Source: Treponema sp.
Lineage (GTDB): Bacteria; Spirochaetota; Spirochaetia; Treponematales; Breznakiellaceae
Assembly: GCA_009781475.1 (NCBI GenBank)
Contig: WQYB01000002.1
Coordinates: forward strand, 1-64,000
Length of the DNA stretch: 64,000 nucleotides
Reading direction: 5' to 3'
Positions 17,220-26,217 of the stretch are shown piece by piece. The notes beneath the pieces were generated by a model. It was not told where the DNA came from. It ran no database searches and saw nothing but the letters and a program-made list of their open reading frames with translations. Within the stretch, counting starts at the first letter, position 1, and every line of letters starts with the position of its first letter. A program made the position numbers and the translations under genes.

Positions 17220-18551
17220 TTAATTTTGTGAATCTATGAAAAAATATAAAACAACCGGGGATGAATCACGCCGTGTTACGGTAATATCTTCGATACCGTA
17301 AGCAGGAACAAGTTCAAGGCGTAATCCCTGATTATCAAGATTGTACAAGAAAAAACGAGTGTTGTTACTTCTTATATCTGTATATTGCATGGTAAAAGCA
17401 CCGTTAAAACGGTCTTCATAAGATGGAGACATATAAAGATCCATCAGTATTCTTCCTCTTCCATTTGTATCAGCGGGAATTAATTCAGGAACAAGGTGTT
17501 CGAAGCCGGTCCATGTAAAATCACCTGTGCTTAAAAATGTAATAGTCCCGTAGTTATTACTGGAAAAGACAGGACCCTGGTTAATAATATTCAAATATTG
17601 ATTTTCACGTCTTGCATTTTCCTGGAGAATAAGAGTGTCTATATCTGTTGTAAGGTTTACAAAATTAAATGTTCGCCTAGTGCCTGCTGTATCGGTAAAT
17701 TGAACCGCTAAAGAAGAAGCTGAACGTAATATTATCTGAAGATTAGCGCCTTCAAATGTCCATGCGCTTTCTCCGTCAGAGCTGATTCTGTCATACGAAA
17801 ATTGCCTTTCAAAATCCGGCATTATAATTCTTGCAACTCCGGTTTCGTATCCGGGATCAAATCTGTATTTTCTTTCCATTTCCTGGATATTAATTCGTCT
17901 TGTGTTAACCATTTGTAAGTATGATTCTGCATGCCATGTTTTTGCCAATACTGTTTCAAGTTCAGGATCGATTGCGGTTTGAGTAATGCTGGCAGTTAAA
18001 ATAGGTCTTTCATTTTGATCGAACATTTTAAGCCTGTACGAAAAACAAAATCCTATAACACCTTCAGTTGTCATTACTCTGTACCAATCGCCTGGAAGAG
18101 GATCACCTGTTGTGCTTATTGGGGGAACCCCTTTTGCAAGACCGAGAACTTTTATTACTTCTCCAAGGCGTAAGCGGTATACACGGCGTGCGTTATTATC
18201 AGGATTTTCACGTATGGGAAGTCCGTCCTGCAGGTTTTCAGCATAAGTCATTGCGTATGGAGCAAACTCCTGAGCCCACTGAATTGCGTTTTTTTTACTG
18301 CTGAAAAATTCCAGGTTCGTAAGAGGTACTTCTATTTTATAATCCCTATCTGCTCTGACATTTTCAGGAACACCTATTACCCATATTTTTTCGATATTTG
18401 ATTTTATATAAACAGGTACAACAGTGCCTGAATCAATAGGCGGTTCATCTACAGACCATAATAAAACACCATATCCCATTCTGGAACATGATGCAAAAAA
18501 CAGTATAAAAAGAGATAAAAAAATTAAAAAAGTTTTATATTTGATTTTCAT
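17220..18551 (-). CDS. Lipoprotein with SH3-like domain
   Basis: A 443-residue envelope lipoprotein: basic start, hydrophobic stretch, and lipobox LFFASC with the lipidated Cys near residue 22. Around residues 105-180 lies an SH3b-like segment (LPIRENPDNNARRVYRLRLGEVIKVLG, then DWYRVMTTEGVIGFCFSYRL), a module known for binding cell wall or peptide targets. The C-terminal half is beta-rich and unrecognised. The ribosome site is poor because a dispersed repeat (18561-18605) ends nine bases before the ATG, so expression probably depends on read-through from groES or on the repeat itself. Family-level function is unknown. Confidence 0.8.
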   Translation of the reverse strand: MKIKYKTFLIFLSLFILFFASCSRMGYGVLLWSVDEPPIDSGTVVPVYIKSNIEKIWVIGVPENVRADRDYKIEVPLTNLEFFSSKKNAIQWAQEFAPYAMTYAENLQDGLPIRENPDNNARRVYRLRLGEVIKVLGLAKGVPPISTTGDPLPGDWYRVMTTEGVIGFCFSYRLKMFDQNERPILTASITQTAIDPELETVLAKTWHAESYLQMVNTRRINIQEMERKYRFDPGYETGVARIIMPDFERQFSYDRISSDGESAWTFEGANLQIILRSASSLAVQFTDTAGTRRTFNFVNLTTDIDTLILQENARRENQYLNIINQGPVFSSNNYGTITFLSTGDFTWTGFEHLVPELIPADTNGRGRILMDLYMSPSYEDRFNGAFTMQYTDIRSNNTRFFLYNLDNQGLRLELVPAYGIEDITVTRRDSSPVVLYFFIDSQN

Positions 18552-18560
18552 AACAAATAA

Positions 18561-18605
18561 ACCACAGAGTTAAATAACGAACCCGAATAATTTAATCTCT
18601 GTGGC
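18561..18605. repeat. Short family A-like inverted repeat
   Basis: Arms CCACAGAG and CTCTGTGG flank an AT-rich centre. It sits between groES and the lipoprotein gene, both minus strand, and on that strand is followed by TTTATTTG. It could act as a weak terminator for groES as well as the leader of the lipoprotein gene. Confidence 0.7.
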
Positions 18606-18619
18606 TGATATTTTTCCGT

Positions 18620-18892
18620 TTATTCAACAACCGCTATAATGTCGGCCATTTTAAGGATTAAGTGTTCTTCCCCGTCAACTTTAATCTGGGTTCCGGCGTA
18701 TTTATCGTACATTACTTTGTCGCCGTTTTTAACAGTGATTGCTACTTTTTCTGTTCCAGTTCCAACAGCCACTACTGTTCCGGTTTGGGTCTTTTCCTGC
18801 GCAGTATCGGGAATGATGATTCCACCGGCTGTTTTAGCCTCATTTTTTTCTAGTTTGACCATGACCCGGTCTGCCAAAGGTCTTACTTTCAT
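18620..18892 (-). CDS. groES: Co-chaperonin GroES
   Basis: Cap of the GroEL folding chamber; 90 residues, normal length. It shows [12 protein letters not shown] at the start, a mobile loop [16 protein letters not shown], a roof loop and a C-terminal [31 protein letters not shown] precedes the ATG. No groEL follows: the next gene is a lipoprotein, so the two chaperonin genes are separated here. It has its own promoter overlapping an inverted repeat (see below). Confidence 0.97.
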   Translation of the reverse strand: MKVRPLADRVMVKLEKNEAKTAGGIIIPDTAQEKTQTGTVVAVGTGTEKVAITVKNGDKVMYDKYAGTQIKVDGEEHLILKMADIIAVVE

Positions 18893-18927
18893 ATAATCCT
18901 CCGAAATTATTGTTTTTAATGTAATTA

Positions 18928-18956
18928 ATGATACAAAAATAGCTCATTATGGTCAA
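18928..18956 (-). promoter_or_regulatory. groES promoter
   Basis: On the minus strand TTGACC (18951-18956) and TATCAT (18928-18933) are separated by 17 bp, about 35 bp before the groES start. The -35 falls inside the spacer of the inverted repeat 18941-18970. Confidence 0.65.
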
Positions 18957-18970
18957 TAGCTTAATGAGCT
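18941..18970. promoter_or_regulatory. Inverted repeat at groES promoter
   Basis: Perfect 9-bp arms AGCTCATTA and TAATGAGCT with a 12-bp spacer. It spans the -35 of groES and overlaps the stop codon of the upstream TPR gene. On the minus strand the right arm is followed by ATTTTTG. It could be an operator, or the terminator of the upstream gene. It is not the CIRCE sequence (TTAGCACTC-N9-GAGTGCTAA). Confidence 0.6.
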
Positions 18971-20666
18971 ACCTGGCTCTGTCAAGCTCAAGTCTGACAG
19001 TTAGGTTTTGCGGGTCTAGTTCAAGAGCGTACAAAAGAGCTCTGCTGGCATCATTATGGCGGTTTAATGCAGTAAAACACCTTGCGATCCGTACTTGTAC
19101 TCTAGCTGCGTCTTTTGGATTTTGCACTTTTGCCGCGGCTTCTTCATATTGTTCCAAAGCCTTTGTAAATGATTGAAAAGTTTCCAATAGTCTTCCGTAG
19201 TTGGCATGTGAAGTCCAGTTGGTATTTTCTGCCGGTAATGAATTAAAAATATTTTCGGCTGCGTCAAGATAACCTTCATTCATTAAATAGATGGCTCTGT
19301 ATTCATCAATCCAGGAGGCAGATAAATTAAGCAGATTAAACCGATCTAAAATAATTTTTGCTTCTTCTATACTTTGCTGGAAAAAGAAATGCCAAACAGC
19401 CCATTTGTAAAGATCATCAATCATTTCATGGCGATCCAAAAGCAGCCATGTTTCAGCTATTTGCCGTCCGAGTATTTGACTTTGCGCATGACGCTTGCAA
19501 ATTTCAAGATCGATATATGGAAACTCAAGCGGAGAAAAAGATAAACTGTTTTGAAGCAGAGAAATTGCACTGTAATAGTCAAAAGTCCTGCTGTATCTGA
19601 TTAATCCAAACTGCCTTGCTAAAGCTGATCTGGAATTTTTGTCCGGATCATTATCAATATTATTTACAAGTCTTTCAAGATAAGAAGCTGCTTCAGCCGG
19701 GTCGTCAGTTAAGTACGAAATATTATAAAGGCTTGTTTCATTTGAATATTGCGATAAAAGTCTCCAGATTGCCGCGGCAATATCTGTGTAACCTGCAAGA
19801 TATAAAGCATCTGCCTGGCGGGATAATGCCGATTCAATAATATTATTAACCTGTTCGGATGGAATTTGTTCATTAAAATCCGAAAAAATTTCCACTATAT
19901 TTGAAAAAATTTCTGCGCTTCTTAAAAGATCGCCGAAATCATAATGGTATTCTGCCGCAAGACGTAAAACTGGAACAGAAAGAACTCTGTTATTTTGCGC
20001 TGTAAAAAAGTTTAACATTGCATTTATATCAGATGCAGCTGCACGGATATCATTTCTAAGTAATTTTAGTACTGCCAGATTAATGGAAATAGATTCAGTT
20101 CCGTCAGAAAAAAGAGAGTATGGCAGGGCAGAGGCTCTTTGCGGATTTCTAAAATCACCTAACAATACATGAATCGAAAGACGCAAATTATTTAAAGCAG
20201 GATCTGTGATTAAAGGAAGCCAGTCGCGCAGCTGCTGTTCTGTTTCATTATTGATAGCTGTATTTTTAATAAGATTTGCCGCAGCTACGGCTATAATCTG
20301 CTGTGATGAAGGATAAGCTCTTAAAGCATTTTCAATTGAAATACGGAAACTTACCATCGAAGGAGGATGAATATCGGCAACAGCTTTTCGGCGTTTTAAA
20401 ATTGAAAGCCACGATTCAACGGTAACAGCTCTTCTTTCTAGACGGTCAAGCTCGCTGTTTAAAATATTAAACTCGCTTTCAGTAAACATTAATTCACTAA
20501 AGATTATATCAAAATCGCGAAGAGATCTGTTAAAATTATCCTGCTGTCTTGTTGATGAAAATATATTTCCTTCAACCAATAATATAAATGAAAAAACACC
20601 GCCTGCCAGAATTGTCAGAATAAAACCGGCGATTAACGTTATACGCAATAAACGGATACTGCTCAT
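18969..20666 (-). CDS. Membrane-anchored TPR protein
   Basis: A 565-residue protein with an N-terminal membrane helix (LLRITLIAGFILTILAGGVFSFILLV) and a long helical body. Canonical TPR units are clearest at the C-terminus (WTSHANYGRLLETFQSFTKALEQYEEAAAKVQNP, then DAARVQVRIARCFTALNRHNDASRALLYALELDPQN). It is probably a scaffold on the outer face of the inner membrane. The start overlaps the end of nusB by four bases. No enzymatic motif is visible. Confidence 0.8.
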   Translation of the reverse strand: MSSIRLLRITLIAGFILTILAGGVFSFILLVEGNIFSSTRQQDNFNRSLRDFDIIFSELMFTESEFNILNSELDRLERRAVTVESWLSILKRRKAVADIHPPSMVSFRISIENALRAYPSSQQIIAVAAANLIKNTAINNETEQQLRDWLPLITDPALNNLRLSIHVLLGDFRNPQRASALPYSLFSDGTESISINLAVLKLLRNDIRAAASDINAMLNFFTAQNNRVLSVPVLRLAAEYHYDFGDLLRSAEIFSNIVEIFSDFNEQIPSEQVNNIIESALSRQADALYLAGYTDIAAAIWRLLSQYSNETSLYNISYLTDDPAEAASYLERLVNNIDNDPDKNSRSALARQFGLIRYSRTFDYYSAISLLQNSLSFSPLEFPYIDLEICKRHAQSQILGRQIAETWLLLDRHEMIDDLYKWAVWHFFFQQSIEEAKIILDRFNLLNLSASWIDEYRAIYLMNEGYLDAAENIFNSLPAENTNWTSHANYGRLLETFQSFTKALEQYEEAAAKVQNPKDAARVQVRIARCFTALNRHNDASRALLYALELDPQNLTVRLELDRAR

Positions 20667-21124
20667 AGGTTTTCTTCTTTATTTTTTTGTTCCTGAAGCG
20701 TTTTTCGGATGCTGTCAAGAACTCCGTTTATAAATTTAAATGAATCATCAGTTCCGTATTCTCTGCAAATGCCTATAGCTTCGTCAATAACAATTGAAGG
20801 AGCTATATCATTTTGATACATTAAGGTAAAAACTGAAATTCTTAAAATGGCAAGATCTACACGATTTAAACGTGTTATATCCCAATTTTCCAAATGTTTT
20901 ATTATTGCAGAATCAATATTTTTAATATTTTCGATGGTTCCGGCGATTAATATTCTGGAGAAAACTGCCAAACCTTCATCCAGGTTTTTTAATTTATCAT
21001 CATCAAGCCAGGCGAAACTAACAAGCTCTTCTATTGGAACTCTTTGTTCTTCAGTTTGAGACGAAGAATCCCAAAAGTATAAAGCCTGAAAAGCCAGGAT
21101 ACGTCCTTTCCGCCTGGATGTCAT
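20663..21124 (-). CDS. nusB: Transcription antitermination factor NusB
   Basis: RNA-binding factor of the rRNA antitermination complex. All-helical, 153 residues, with RRKGRILAFQALYFWD at the N-terminus, a central LENWDITRLNRVDLAILRISVFTLMY (typical W-x-x-x-R-x-x-x-x-D-x-A-I-L-R block) and SIVIDEAIGICREYGTDDSFKFINGVLDSI at the end. AAGG lies close to the ATG. It sits between the SurA-like gene and the TPR gene in one minus-strand run. Confidence 0.94.
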   Translation of the reverse strand: MTSRRKGRILAFQALYFWDSSSQTEEQRVPIEELVSFAWLDDDKLKNLDEGLAVFSRILIAGTIENIKNIDSAIIKHLENWDITRLNRVDLAILRISVFTLMYQNDIAPSIVIDEAIGICREYGTDDSFKFINGVLDSIRKTLQEQKNKEENL

Positions 21125-21135
21125 ACCTTTTCAAA

Positions 21136-22188
21136 TTACCATCTTATGTTATTTTCAAATATTGTAAAAGTTCTGGACGATCTTAATTCTGCAATAAGCT
21201 CCTGAGTAGCACGGGCTACAATCAATTGCTGTCTATGGTTTAACATAGCTTGTCCGATATATTCTCTTACAGTTATTCTTGTACCAAGCTGAATTATATC
21301 GTTAAGTTCAAGATTTCTTTGAGCGTAATTTTCGGTAACCTTGATAATTTGAAACCCTAGAGGTCCTTCGATTAAACGGGAGACTTGTCCCTGTCTTAAA
21401 CCAAAAGCTGCATCCATAAATACCTGACCGACTGCATTTCTGACATCCTGGGTTCTTGGAAGATAACCTGCATCTCCCGCTTGATAACCTGAGTTAGGTG
21501 CAACACTGCGGGCTGCTACTTCATCAAATTTTGTAGCGTCATTATTTATTTCTCTTACAAGATTGTCAGCAAGTGTTCTGGCTCTCTGCCTTGAAGCGGC
21601 ATCAGGACCATAAGGAATTTGTATCAATGTAAAACGAATTGTTTCAGGACGGATAAGACTTGTTCTTGAAAGGTTGTATTCAGCCAAAATTTCTTCTTCT
21701 GTAGGAGGTCTTAATGTATTTAATAAATCACCTTTTTTATGAAAAAGATATTTTTGAGCGATACCTGTTCTTCTAACCTGTTCTCTGTAGGCTTCTAATG
21801 TAAGACCGGTTTCTCTTAGAATTGCATCGGCGAATTCGGCATCTGTAGGCTGGCGTCCAAATTGCTGAGTAAACTGCTGTGAAAATGCGGTTCGCAGCTG
21901 CGTAAGCTGCTGGTTTATTTCATTGTCGGTTACAATAATTCTGTCACGTTCAGCCGCTTGCAGAATTAACCGCTCATTTATCATTACATCAAGAACCTGA
22001 AGCCGCTCAGCCTGAGTCAAAACACGGCCTGCAGATTGTTCCATACGTGTAACTTCTGTACGGAGCTGTCTAACCGTTATAGCTTCTGTTCTGATAAGGT
22101 TGACAGTTGCCGCAGGTTGTAAATCCGCCTGTGAATAAACACATACCGCTGTAAATAAAGCCAAAATTGCAAATATAAATCGTTTCAT
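21136..22188 (-). CDS. SurA-like periplasmic chaperone / PpiC peptidyl-prolyl isomerase
   Basis: Exported folding factor. A signal peptide ends near AVCVYSQA. A SurA-N-like helical domain follows (about 30-160, with TQAERLQVLDVMINERLILQAAERD), then a parvulin domain (about 190-310; FDEVAARSVAPNSGYQAGDAGYLP and GQVSRLIEGPLGFQIIKVTE), and a C-terminal helix. AAGGA precedes the ATG. It is a likely outer-membrane-protein chaperone in this diderm. Confidence 0.85.
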   Translation of the reverse strand: MKRFIFAILALFTAVCVYSQADLQPAATVNLIRTEAITVRQLRTEVTRMEQSAGRVLTQAERLQVLDVMINERLILQAAERDRIIVTDNEINQQLTQLRTAFSQQFTQQFGRQPTDAEFADAILRETGLTLEAYREQVRRTGIAQKYLFHKKGDLLNTLRPPTEEEILAEYNLSRTSLIRPETIRFTLIQIPYGPDAASRQRARTLADNLVREINNDATKFDEVAARSVAPNSGYQAGDAGYLPRTQDVRNAVGQVFMDAAFGLRQGQVSRLIEGPLGFQIIKVTENYAQRNLELNDIIQLGTRITVREYIGQAMLNHRQQLIVARATQELIAELRSSRTFTIFENNIRW

Positions 22189-22246
22189 AATTATCCTTCC
22201 GTATTAATATAACACAAATTAAACAAAAGTGAATAGCGTGAAGTTA

Positions 22247-24049
22247 CTAATTTAAAACCGCTCTTATACGCCTTACACCTGCCGATGATGATTGTTCTTT
22301 TTGGATTTTAAATATTCCAAGGGTTCCGGTTCGTTCAATATGGGGACCGCCGCATACTTCTTTTGTAAAAAAGTCATTAATTGAACTTCCAATTGTATAA
22401 ACCTTTACTTGTGCCTCGTATTTTTCCCCAAAAAGAGCTATAGCGCCGCTTTTTTTTGCATCTTCTATACTCATGGTTTCCATGAAAATCTGCAAATTTT
22501 TGCTTATTTGTTCATTAACTAAATCTTCGGTTTTTTTAATTTCATCGGCTGTCATGGGAGTATCATGGGTAAAATCAAAACGAAGCCGTTCAGCCGTTAT
22601 ATTACTGCCTTTTTGAGCGGCATGATCTCCTAAAACGGTTTTTAAAGCCTGATGTAAAAGATGGGTTGCTGTATGGTATTTTACTGCCATTTCTCCCTGG
22701 TCGCCAAGCCCGCCTTTAAATGCCTGACCGCTCTGTGATCGTGAAAGTTCCTGGTGCTTTTTAAAAGCCTCATCAAACTCTTCTTTATTTACAGTCATCC
22801 CCGATTCGGCGGCTAGTTCTTCTGTTAATTCGATTGGGAAGCCGTAAGTATCGTATAATTTGAATGCAAGACGGCCTGACATGATTTTTCGCGGATCTTT
22901 TAATAAATTGGGAAGGAGTTTTTCAAATTCATGTTCGCCTTTCTGAAGCGTTTCCATGAATTTTGCTTCTTCCTTATTAAGTTCGCCAATTATAAAGGTA
23001 CGGTTTTCTTCAAGTTCCGGGTAGGTATTTTTAAAAATATCAATTACTACCTGCGAAATGGGAGAAAGGCTCATTCCATCGGGATTTAATTTACGGCAAT
23101 GACGAACAGCTCTGCGGATAAGCCGGCGCAAAACATAACCTGCTCCCACATTGGAAGGGCTTACGGCTTTCGGGTCGCCGAGTATAAAAGTAGCAGACCT
23201 TGTATGATCGGCAATAATTCTGATCGATTTATCAGCTTCGATATCCGCTTTGCTTGTATATTTACAATTTGCTGCTTTTTCAATTGCTGCAATTATCGGT
23301 TCAAAAATCGTTGTGTCATATACGCTTGATTTTCCGTTAAGTACTGTGACGGTTCTTTCTATACCCATGCCTGTATCAACACATTTGCGGGAAAGGGGTT
23401 CGTAAGCGCCCTGTGCATTTTTGTTGTACTGCATGAAAACATCGTTCCAGATTTCCAGCCATTTTTTGCATGAACAGCCGGGTTTGCAATCGGGACTGCA
23501 AGGGGAATCTCCCATGTAATAAAACATTTCGGTATCAGGACCGCAAGGACCTGTTGTTCCTGCGGGACCCCACCAGTTATCTTCTCTTGGAAGGTATGAA
23601 ATTCTTTCGATTCCTAAACTTTTCCAGATTGCGGCGGATTCATCATCACGCGGTATTTGGTCTTCCCCTTCAAAAACCGTAACTCCAAGTTTTTCGATAG
23701 GGATATTCAGCCACAACGGCGAGGTTAAAAACTCAAAACTCATTTTGATGGCTTCTTCTTTAAAATAATCACCGAGCGACCAGTTGCCAAGCATTTCAAA
23801 AAAGGTTAAATGGCTGGCATCCCCTACAGCTTCAATGTCGCCTGTGCGGATACATTTTTGAAAATTTACAAGTCTTTTGCCCGCAGGGTGTTCTTCGCCA
23901 AGAAGATAGGGAACCAATGGATGCATTCCGGCAGTCGTAAAAAGAACAGTCGGGTCGTTTTCAGGCAATAGGGACTTCCCCTGTATTTGCGCATGCCCTT
24001 TGGACACAAAAAAATCAACATATTTTTTACGTAATTCATCAGCAGTCAT
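22247..24049 (-). CDS. alaS: Alanyl-tRNA synthetase, short form
   Basis: Charges tRNA-Ala. The class II catalytic core is clear (TTAGMHPLVPYLLGEEHPAGKRLVNFQKCIRTGD; GLERTVTVL-type motif as GIERTVTVL). The editing domain keeps its zinc ligands: HTATHLLH and the CGGPHIERTG Cys/His pair. The protein stops right after the editing domain (GVRRIRAVLN) and lacks the C-Ala domain. At 600 residues this matches the short spirochaete form and is not a broken gene. No Shine-Dalgarno is visible; TATTAT lies six bases before the ATG, which suggests a leaderless mRNA. Confidence 0.97.
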   Translation of the reverse strand: MTADELRKKYVDFFVSKGHAQIQGKSLLPENDPTVLFTTAGMHPLVPYLLGEEHPAGKRLVNFQKCIRTGDIEAVGDASHLTFFEMLGNWSLGDYFKEEAIKMSFEFLTSPLWLNIPIEKLGVTVFEGEDQIPRDDESAAIWKSLGIERISYLPREDNWWGPAGTTGPCGPDTEMFYYMGDSPCSPDCKPGCSCKKWLEIWNDVFMQYNKNAQGAYEPLSRKCVDTGMGIERTVTVLNGKSSVYDTTIFEPIIAAIEKAANCKYTSKADIEADKSIRIIADHTRSATFILGDPKAVSPSNVGAGYVLRRLIRRAVRHCRKLNPDGMSLSPISQVVIDIFKNTYPELEENRTFIIGELNKEEAKFMETLQKGEHEFEKLLPNLLKDPRKIMSGRLAFKLYDTYGFPIELTEELAAESGMTVNKEEFDEAFKKHQELSRSQSGQAFKGGLGDQGEMAVKYHTATHLLHQALKTVLGDHAAQKGSNITAERLRFDFTHDTPMTADEIKKTEDLVNEQISKNLQIFMETMSIEDAKKSGAIALFGEKYEAQVKVYTIGSSINDFFTKEVCGGPHIERTGTLGIFKIQKEQSSSAGVRRIRAVLN

Positions 24050-24111
24050 GAAAATATAATATCAAAACAGGATAATATATTCTACCTCATTTTGGTACGA
24101 TAACAAAGAAC

Positions 24112-24149
24112 AAGTTCGTGTATTTTCGTGTGGTTTGTGGTAAAAATTT
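24112..24149. repeat. Half copy of family B repeat
   Basis: AAGTTCGTG...CGTGTGGTTTGTGGTAAA matches the right half of the copies at 33201-33300 and 48491-48592. It lies between the divergent alaS and TPR genes. The rest of this 126-bp gap is AT-rich and holds only the two start regions. Confidence 0.7.
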
Positions 24150-24175
24150 CTTAATTTTGTGTTATTATATTTTAT

Positions 24176-25144
24176 ATGAAAATGAAAGTATTATTTTTAG
24201 TTATTTCAGTAATTCTTGTCAGCAATGCTGCTGTTTGGGGGCAAGTTAATCCGCTGTCGGTTCATATCGAAAAAGCTATAAATCACATAATGGATGATCA
24301 ATATGATCTTGCTATTAAAGAGTTAAGCGAAGCTATCAATATAGAACCCGGTTTTGAATTAATTTATTTATTCCGGGGAGAAGCATATCGGGCTATGGGG
24401 CAGTATGATTTGGGGTTAAGGGATCTTAACGAAGCGATAAAATTGAATAGTAGTTTTGTAAGCGCTTATATCAGCAGAGGCGATACATTTCGCATGATGA
24501 ATCAATTTGATGCTGCAATCAGGGATTTAAATACTGCTATAAGGCTTCACCCTAATGATTACTTAGCTTATGGCGTTAGAGGTTCGATATATCATGATCA
24601 TAGCCAGTATGATTTAGCATTGCGTGATTTCAATGAATCCATAAGACTTGATCCTGAAAATGCTCAAGTTTATTCTGTAAGAGGTTCTGTTCATTGGAGG
24701 CAAGGAAGATATGATTTAGCCTTAATCGATTTAAATCATGCAGCCAGAGCCAATCCTGATGATTCTTATGCGTTTTTAAACCGCGGTATAGTTTATCTAA
24801 GAACAAACCAGTTAGAACTTGCGGTAAGGGATTTAAATGAAGTAATCAGAATTAACAGCGACAGAATAAAATCCAATAGAAGTGCTGCCTGGAACTATTC
24901 AAACAGGGGAGAGGCTTACAGATTATTGGAACAATTCGATAACGCTATCGAAGATTTTAATGAATCACTTATTCAAAGAAGTGATGACGGTTCATCATGG
25001 ACTTACGGAAGGCGTGGATTGGCATACATGGCAATCGGACAAAGGGAACTTGCGATAAGTGATTTTCAAATGGCTCTAAGTATGAACCCCACACTTGATT
25101 GGGTTATCACAGCACTTGAAGAAATACGCGGGTCTTTACAATGA
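24176..25144 (+). CDS. Secreted TPR protein, copy 1
   Basis: 322 residues: a signal peptide (VLFLVISVILVSNAAVWGQ) and about eight tandem 34-residue TPR units (for example YDLGLRDLNEAIKLNSSFVSAYISRGD). It is probably a periplasmic or surface protein-binding scaffold; no catalytic motif is seen. No Shine-Dalgarno precedes the ATG, while TATTAT lies seven bases upstream, so translation may be leaderless. Its last codons overlap the next gene (ATGA), a close paralogue from tandem duplication: the C-terminal blocks MALSMNPTLDWVITAL and MALSTNPTLDWVIAAL are nearly identical. Confidence 0.85.
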   Translation: MKMKVLFLVISVILVSNAAVWGQVNPLSVHIEKAINHIMDDQYDLAIKELSEAINIEPGFELIYLFRGEAYRAMGQYDLGLRDLNEAIKLNSSFVSAYISRGDTFRMMNQFDAAIRDLNTAIRLHPNDYLAYGVRGSIYHDHSQYDLALRDFNESIRLDPENAQVYSVRGSVHWRQGRYDLALIDLNHAARANPDDSYAFLNRGIVYLRTNQLELAVRDLNEVIRINSDRIKSNRSAAWNYSNRGEAYRLLEQFDNAIEDFNESLIQRSDDGSSWTYGRRGLAYMAIGQRELAISDFQMALSMNPTLDWVITALEEIRGSLQ

Positions 25145-26112
25145 AAATTAAATTTATATTATTTTTTGCAGTAATAATCATTTTAGGTAATTCTGCTGTT
25201 TGTGGGCAGGGAAATCCAAGAACCGCAGAAGATTTTTTTTACCGCGCGTATGAATATTACTTTGATGGTCAATATGAGCAGGCAATAAAAGATTTCAGTG
25301 AATCTATAAGATTAGAACCTGATATACCATATGCATATCATGGCAGAGCTAATGCTTACAGTATGCTTGATCAAAAAGATATGGCAATAAGGGATCTGAA
25401 TGAAGCTATCAAATTAGATAATAGTTTTACGGATGCTTATATAGATAGAGGCGATATCTACCGTGTATTGAACAGGTTTGATTTGGCAATCAGGGATTTG
25501 AATGAAGCCGTTAAAATTGAACCTGATTATTATTATGCTTACGGAGTAAGAGGAGCGGTATATCACGATCAAAGTAATTATGAAATGGCACTGCGTGATT
25601 TTAATGAAGCTCTAAGACTTGAACCTGATTTTTCATGGGTCTATGCAGTTCGCGGATCTGTATTATGGAGATTAGGTAATTATGAAGCAGCTCTAAATGA
25701 TTTATCTGAGGCTATCAGTATCGATCCTGAAGATTCATACGCATTTTTAAACAGGGGAACGGTTTATCAAAGATTAGGTCAGCAGGAAGAAGCAATCAGA
25801 GACTTAAATGAAGTAATAAGACTTAATAGTGAAGATATAAAATACAACAGCAGTTTTGCCTGGTATTTTTCAAACAGGGGAGAGGCTTACAGATTATTGG
25901 GAGAATATGAAATTGCAATCGAAGATTTTAACGAATCAATAAGATTAAGAAACGATTATGCTTCTTCCTGGACTTACGGCAGGCGGGGATTAGCATACAT
26001 GGCATTGGGGCAAAGAGAACTTGCGATTAGTGATTTTCAAATGGCTCTAAGTACGAACCCCACACTCGACTGGGTGATAGCAGCATTACAGGATTTACAA
26101 AGAAATAATTAA
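25141..26112 (+). CDS. Secreted TPR protein, copy 2
   Basis: Paralogue of the preceding gene: signal peptide (ILFFAVIIILGNSAVCGQ) followed by the same series of TPR units in register, 323 residues. Translation is coupled through a 4-bp ATGA overlap. Identity to copy 1 is highest in the last three repeats (SNRGEAYRLL, SWTYGRRGLAYMA, GQRELAISDFQMALS) and lower near the start, which is what unequal divergence or partial gene conversion would give. No function beyond protein binding can be inferred. Confidence 0.85.
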   Translation: MKIKFILFFAVIIILGNSAVCGQGNPRTAEDFFYRAYEYYFDGQYEQAIKDFSESIRLEPDIPYAYHGRANAYSMLDQKDMAIRDLNEAIKLDNSFTDAYIDRGDIYRVLNRFDLAIRDLNEAVKIEPDYYYAYGVRGAVYHDQSNYEMALRDFNEALRLEPDFSWVYAVRGSVLWRLGNYEAALNDLSEAISIDPEDSYAFLNRGTVYQRLGQQEEAIRDLNEVIRLNSEDIKYNSSFAWYFSNRGEAYRLLGEYEIAIEDFNESIRLRNDYASSWTYGRRGLAYMALGQRELAISDFQMALSTNPTLDWVIAALQDLQRNN

Positions 26113-26117
26113 AGATA

Positions 26118-26200
26118 ACCACAGAGGACACGGAGTTTCACGGAGTTTATGTACGAAAACTCTTTCTTCCTCCGTGTTACTCCGTGTACTCCGTGGTAAA
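26118..26200. repeat. Family A dispersed repeat
   Basis: ACCACAGAGGACACGGAG...TCCGTGTACTCCGTGGTAAA, an imperfect palindrome of about 83 bp filling the gap between two convergent genes, where it could also stop transcription from both sides. Confidence 0.9.
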
Positions 26201-26217
26201 TTTATTAGTTTAAATTT

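Noticed and set aside
18941-18970. CIRCE/HrcA operator at groES
   Set aside because: The arms do not match TTAGCACTC/GAGTGCTAA and the spacer is 12 bp, not 9.
22247-24049. alaS as a truncated pseudogene
   Set aside because: The missing C-terminal domain is also absent in other spirochaete enzymes, and all catalytic and editing motifs are intact.
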